From Hyparrhenia diplandra (Eukaryota; Streptophyta; Magnoliopsida; Poales; Poaceae): DNA of 64,000 nucleotides. The number at the start of each line of letters is the position of its first letter. The stretch's first letter is position 1. A program made the translations under genes and the position numbers. Below the pieces are notes generated by a model, which did no database searches, was not told the DNA's origin, and was given only the letters and a program-made list of their open reading frames with translations. This document shows positions 59,747 through 64,000 of the stretch, piece after piece. Location of the stretch: positions 248,001 to 312,000 of the forward strand of contig JADLZK010011196.1 in the NCBI GenBank assembly GCA_015847255.1, given 5' to 3'.

Positions 59747-62700
59747 CCCCCTCCCTTGACGGCGACCGTTAGCGCTCCGCCTCACGCCGTCACAGCCGGA
59801 CGGTCAGCGCTCCCGCGTCGCCGTAGTGGGCCCACCCGCCAGCCCCTGGTCCGTCCGGCCCGTAACGGACGGCCGAGATGCAAGTGCAGCGACGTTGGGG
59901 GCGCTCACGTGCCCGGCGAGCGGCGCTAGGGGCCACGACACGCCTGACGCGCGGCGAGCGGGCACGCGCTCTCGCCTTTGACCTGACGTGGATGGGGTTT
60001 GAACCGCTCCAGGACCGTCCGTTTGGGATCGGAGGGGCTGGCTGGCCTCGTGCGCGAGGAGGCGAGCGTGCATCTCCGCCGTCCGGTCGGGAGCGGGGCA
60101 AAAGATAAGACGGTGACATGGGCCCAGTTCGCGAGCGTGGGGCCCGCCACACTCACTCCATGCCAAAAAAAAAAACAAACGATGTTTCTTGGCTTTTGTA
60201 CATTTCGTGTTTGATCAGTTGCTTATTCATTTTTTAAATAAAAATATAAATAAATTATTCTCTATTAATTAAAATTATAAAAAATAAATAATATTTATAT
60301 GAAAATTTTAGATAAGACAGAAGGTTAAACAAAACATGTAAATCAAAACGCGCATTTATTTTTGGATGGAGGGAGGCGATAGCTCTGCTTGGAAAATGCT
60401 ATACCATCACACCTCAAATATTGAGGGATAGAAACTTGTTGACTCAAGATATGTGAAATGGGAGTAGAAACTTCCAGTGACATTATAACATTTGAAGCAC
60501 GAGTTTTTTCCAACAGGGTCACCCTTGTATATGATTCTAAATTGCAACTTCATCTTAGCTACTCTGCCATTTACTTTTTTATCAAGTGGGATTGTTTCAA
60601 GGTTAAGGTATTACTATTTATTGGGCAATTTTAGATTTTATGAAAATATTTTTTTGAACTAGTCTCCTTATTAATTATTTCTAAAAAAAATTATGAACTT
60701 AGCACGCTCCTGAGACTTGGCTCACCTATGATCAATTGTGCCAAGGCGATTATCAACACCTAGCAACACTAAATTAAAGGTCTATATATACATGGCACAA
60801 TGACCACTGACAACACAACCGGTTGCTTCAAAACCGACAGTGACTACAGTATCAGTTTGAAAGAAAAAAATATGATAGCTAAAAAAAAATAATTCATCAT
60901 TATATTGTTGTCCTATAAAAAATCGACAATGATGATATAGACTGGTTTGAACAACTACCGGTAGTAATATGGGGTTTGAGCCCAAAAATAGTATCAAAGA
61001 AAGTCTTTATGATATCTTTATAATTCATTGGAATAGAGATTTTGGTGAGAGAAAAATACTCTTAAGCAACTTCATTAATTTGATCTCCAAATATACACAT
61101 TCTAGCCAAAGATGGGGAACGATAATGGCTTAGAGTGCGCACAAAATGTAGCAAAATCGTTGAAGGGTAAAAACTAGAAAGTGAGTTTTACTGAATAGCT
61201 CTCCAAACGATGATTTAGTAGGGAGTATAAAGTTTAGAAAAGCTCATGGAGATGCTCTCATGTCCAGTTACATTTGGTCTCCCCTTTCTATCAAATGAAA
61301 TCCGCTAAACAAGTACAATGCATGGAGCCAATTCAATCTTGAGAACAAGCTTATCAGATAACTACTAGTGTTGTGGATTGCTGGATTAATACGCACTTCC
61401 AGATATATATTCACATACTACTTTTGACACGGTTCCATCACATCAGCATATTGACAGCCAAATGACCAAGTAAGACCCGGTCTCTGACTGTGCCAACAAC
61501 ACAGTGCACAGAGCAGGAATGGAGGATGATGCGATGCCAGGCTGCCACACACCCTGAACTGAACCTGAAGTCTGAACATGCCAAGAATGCGGCCTTCCAG
61601 AAGACCTCGTCGGGATAGTCACCAGTCTGCGGGTCGTCGCCACGTACCCGCGCCCTCATGCAGACTCCGTGTCGTGTCCGTGGCGGAACGGAACGGGACG
61701 GCTGGGGAGTGTCCATGCGCTGATCGGCCTGATGCGCACTTCCAATTCCCTGCAGGCTGCAGTCCGCAAGCCAAACTTGGTTGGAGCCTAGTGGACGACG
61801 GCTTGCGCAGGTGCATGCATTGCCGGCTCCCAGGAGGAGGAGGAGGCGCCGCGCCCACTCGGCGACGTCGCGCCATGGCCCAGCCTGATGCCGATTCGAC
61901 GTGAGTGCCAACGAGAGGCGCTCACCTCACCTCAAGTGGGTGGCTCATCACCGTACTACCAAAAAGAAAAAGTAGAGAGAGAAAGAAATTTCACCTCAAG
62001 TGCTCCGCTTTATTATTTATATATATAGGCTACGTAAACATGCGAATCATTTTGCCAACTCGATCTGAGAGTGACCTGCGGATGGCTTTTCGCTAGTGCT
62101 GTCACGACAATGGGCTTCTTTTTTTCCTTGAAAGTTAACTGACGATGGTGTTTTTGTTGCTGGCCCGCAAAGTGATTATATATGCTATCTTATATGTTGG
62201 AGGGGATGAACGAGTGCATCCGAAGCTAACAAATTCGGATTTATTTAATTCAGGGTTTACAATAGCCCCGTTGGTCTAGAAACAATTGCCCTGCATAAGG
62301 ATCAAATTGACCTTTTGGACTAGCTTGTTCATCAAGCTGAAAATAATTCTCAGATCCTAAATCCCGTAGTTTAAGGGTTGTATAAATGGGTACAAAACAT
62401 CATTCTCTCGCACAGTCAAAATTTCTAGAACAGAGTTCAAACGACATGCAACACAACTATTAGCTAGTTAACTATATTTTTTAGATGACGCTAAGACACA
62501 TATATATTTCATTAAGCAGGAGAAAGGCTTTTTAAATAATACAAACACCAAGGGAAGACGGTAACAAACAACGAGGTTACCGAGAACCTGGCACCCAACA
62601 CACCCACAATCACAGAAGCAAAATACATGGCGAACAGAAAACAACACGAATAGTCCTCGGCAAGAGGCGATCTTCAGCGTATAGCCAAGAGCGTGCTCGA

Positions 62701-63595
62701 TAGGACCTAATAAAGCTTTTAGAAATTAACTAGGCTGGTCCATTTATTTTTAAAAAAAAAGAACAGAGAAGAAAAAGAAAAAGGTAGCTCAAATGATCGC
62801 CGGACTGAGCACAATGAATGCAAACCACTGATGACTCTCACCATTGCTCGATCGATCGATCGATCGATCTATCAATCAATCAGACAACGTGCATCAGCTA
62901 GCGTATACTGTAGGTTGAGTACGTGGTGACCATTGATCGAGTGGTTGGTGCCTATGCCCACGGAAAACATGTGCTGTTCACGCAACAGATAAACTAATGC
63001 AGCTCTGCCGGCTCCATGCAGATAGATGCAGATCCCTTTGTGACAATGAAACAACCAGTACGCGCGCACAGAAATAAAAGGACAAACGCCATCTTGATCA
63101 CAAATCAGCCGCACTGGTTGTTTTTTTAAAAAAAATATATATATATAAACTAAAAATAGGAAACTTCCCCAGTGCCCCGGGCTCTCCCCGTCCGAGATTC
63201 GTTCTCGGTGTGACGCAAATGTTTTTTTGTTTTTGGGGAAGATTCGCTTGATCGACTGCAGATTCGCTGCAGCATGCGTACGTGCGCTCGCAGATTCATC
63301 GTGGGACGGTGGCTCGCAGAAACATGAGGACGCCGTACGTGTAGACTTTTTTTTTCGGCAGATTTTTATTTCTCGCGACCACGTTTTACGACCAGCATCT
63401 TATTATTAGACGCTATAGTACCATGCCACTACAGTACTATTTTTTTACGGCAAAGAAAATTTAATTGATAAGCAAGTTACATCGCGACTTTCAAATTGTC
63501 TCAGAATTTTCAACGAAAATGTGAATGGGTACAGAGCACGACTAACTAGGTTTATTCAAAACGTGTACCGGCCCTTGAACGAAAGTAAATCAGTA
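59747..63595. other. Upstream region of the GRAS gene and distal spacer
   Basis: 59747-60170 is GC-rich promoter-like DNA. The rest is AT-rich with no recognised gene. The GC-rich island at 61560-61880 has open frames on both strands but no known domain. A CATTAAGCAGG...AATAATACAAACACC stretch at 62500-62650 may be the antisense end of a retroelement. Confidence 0.4.
62848..62869. repeat. (GATC)n microsatellite
   Basis: About five uninterrupted GATC units, followed by ATCA-type imperfect repeats. Confidence 0.9.
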
Positions 63596-63852
63596 CTCCC
63601 TCCGTCCAGAAATGATAAGCGTATTTTTGACCGGGAAAAGTCTTGTAAAGAAAAGTTTGACCATTGATTTTTCTTACAATATAATATCAATTGCTAAAGA
63701 TCTAATATAATCTCAAAACCACTTTGAATACAAAAATATTGATGCAAATTTTATGTACTAATTGTACATATATTTTAAGTAATTGTTGGTCAAAGGCTAT
63801 AAAGTTTGACTTTCCCTGGTCAAAATACGCTTATCATTTCGGACGGAGGGAG
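63596..63852. mobile_element. Stowaway MITE
   Basis: The ends CTCCCTCCGTCCAGAAATGA and TCATTTCGGACGGAGGGAG are inverted repeats, extended inward by TAAGCGTATTTTTGACC and GGTCAAAATACGCTTA. TA flanks both sides. 257 bp, noncoding. Confidence 0.93.
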
Positions 63853-64000
63853 TAACATTGTAACAGTTGTCTACAATGTTTGAATGCAGCCTATTTTCTG
63901 TTTTATTTATATATCATTGTACTTTTCTTTTTGCGAGTTTTAACTTTAGAATTGTACGTATATGGTCCATAATATTCATCTCTACCCGTTGGAGCTTCTA

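Noticed and set aside
61438..61911. 157-residue minus-strand open frame
   Set aside because: No motif recognised, and frames are open on both strands of a small GC-rich island.
62848..62880. Short regular repeats as a CRISPR array
   Set aside because: A plain GATC microsatellite without spacers, in a plant nuclear sequence.

Overview
This window is nuclear DNA of a grass (Poaceae). The evidence is spliced genes with GT-AG introns, GC-rich exons lying in AT-rich spacers, Stowaway and CACTA transposons, TRIM/LARD-type LTR elements, and several proteins of recognisable grass or plant families. The genus cannot be fixed from the sequence. No bacterial, organellar or viral gene set is present. 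All calls were made by eye; no database search was run.

Genes from left to right. Positions 1-6986 (+) hold the 3' part of a cysteine-rich receptor-like kinase (CRK1). It has an intact kinase half, a damaged DUF26 exon, and a 4.9-kb first intron containing an internal tandem duplication and a solo LTR. Positions 26144-28167 (-) encode a GH17 beta-1,3-glucanase with two X8/CBM43 modules. Positions 34913-37923 (+) and 39542-43311 (-) are two further CRK genes lying tail to tail (CRK2, CRK3). Positions 45615-46163 (+) are a CCCH zinc-finger pseudogene. Positions 49325-51620 (-) are a plastid-type PPR gene like At4g18975, lacking the family's C-terminus. Positions 55466-57112 (-) are a GRAS factor of the PAT1/CIGR type, with a probable 5'UTR exon and TATA box near 59552-59746.

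The rest is mostly transposon. Elements bounded by target-site duplications (TSDs) I could read directly are: a solo LTR (3235-4549, GGTGC), a TRIM-like element with an extra inverted LTR (8355-9208, ATGGA), a non-autonomous CACTA (10656-11828, CAT), two 5'-truncated LINEs (12788-13826 and 14113-14701), a minus-strand LARD-like element (15394-18515, AGCCA), and a 31-bp poly(A) insertion with a 17-bp TSD (18652-18682). There are also Stowaway and other MITEs, a long-TIR MULE-like element (52170-53526), Copia remnants and LINE-like GC-rich blocks.

The three CRKs form a receptor-kinase cluster (apoplastic DUF26 sensing, membrane kinase signalling). Near them are a wall beta-1,3-glucanase and a CIGR-type GRAS gene, a class known for chitin and gibberellin response in rice. 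This is compatible with a defence-flavoured neighbourhood, but that is inference. I found no clearly new biological system. The most useful cross-cutting observation is that four genes carry about eight frame breaks, each explained by exactly one missing base, often in G/C runs. This points to consensus error as strongly as to pseudogenisation.
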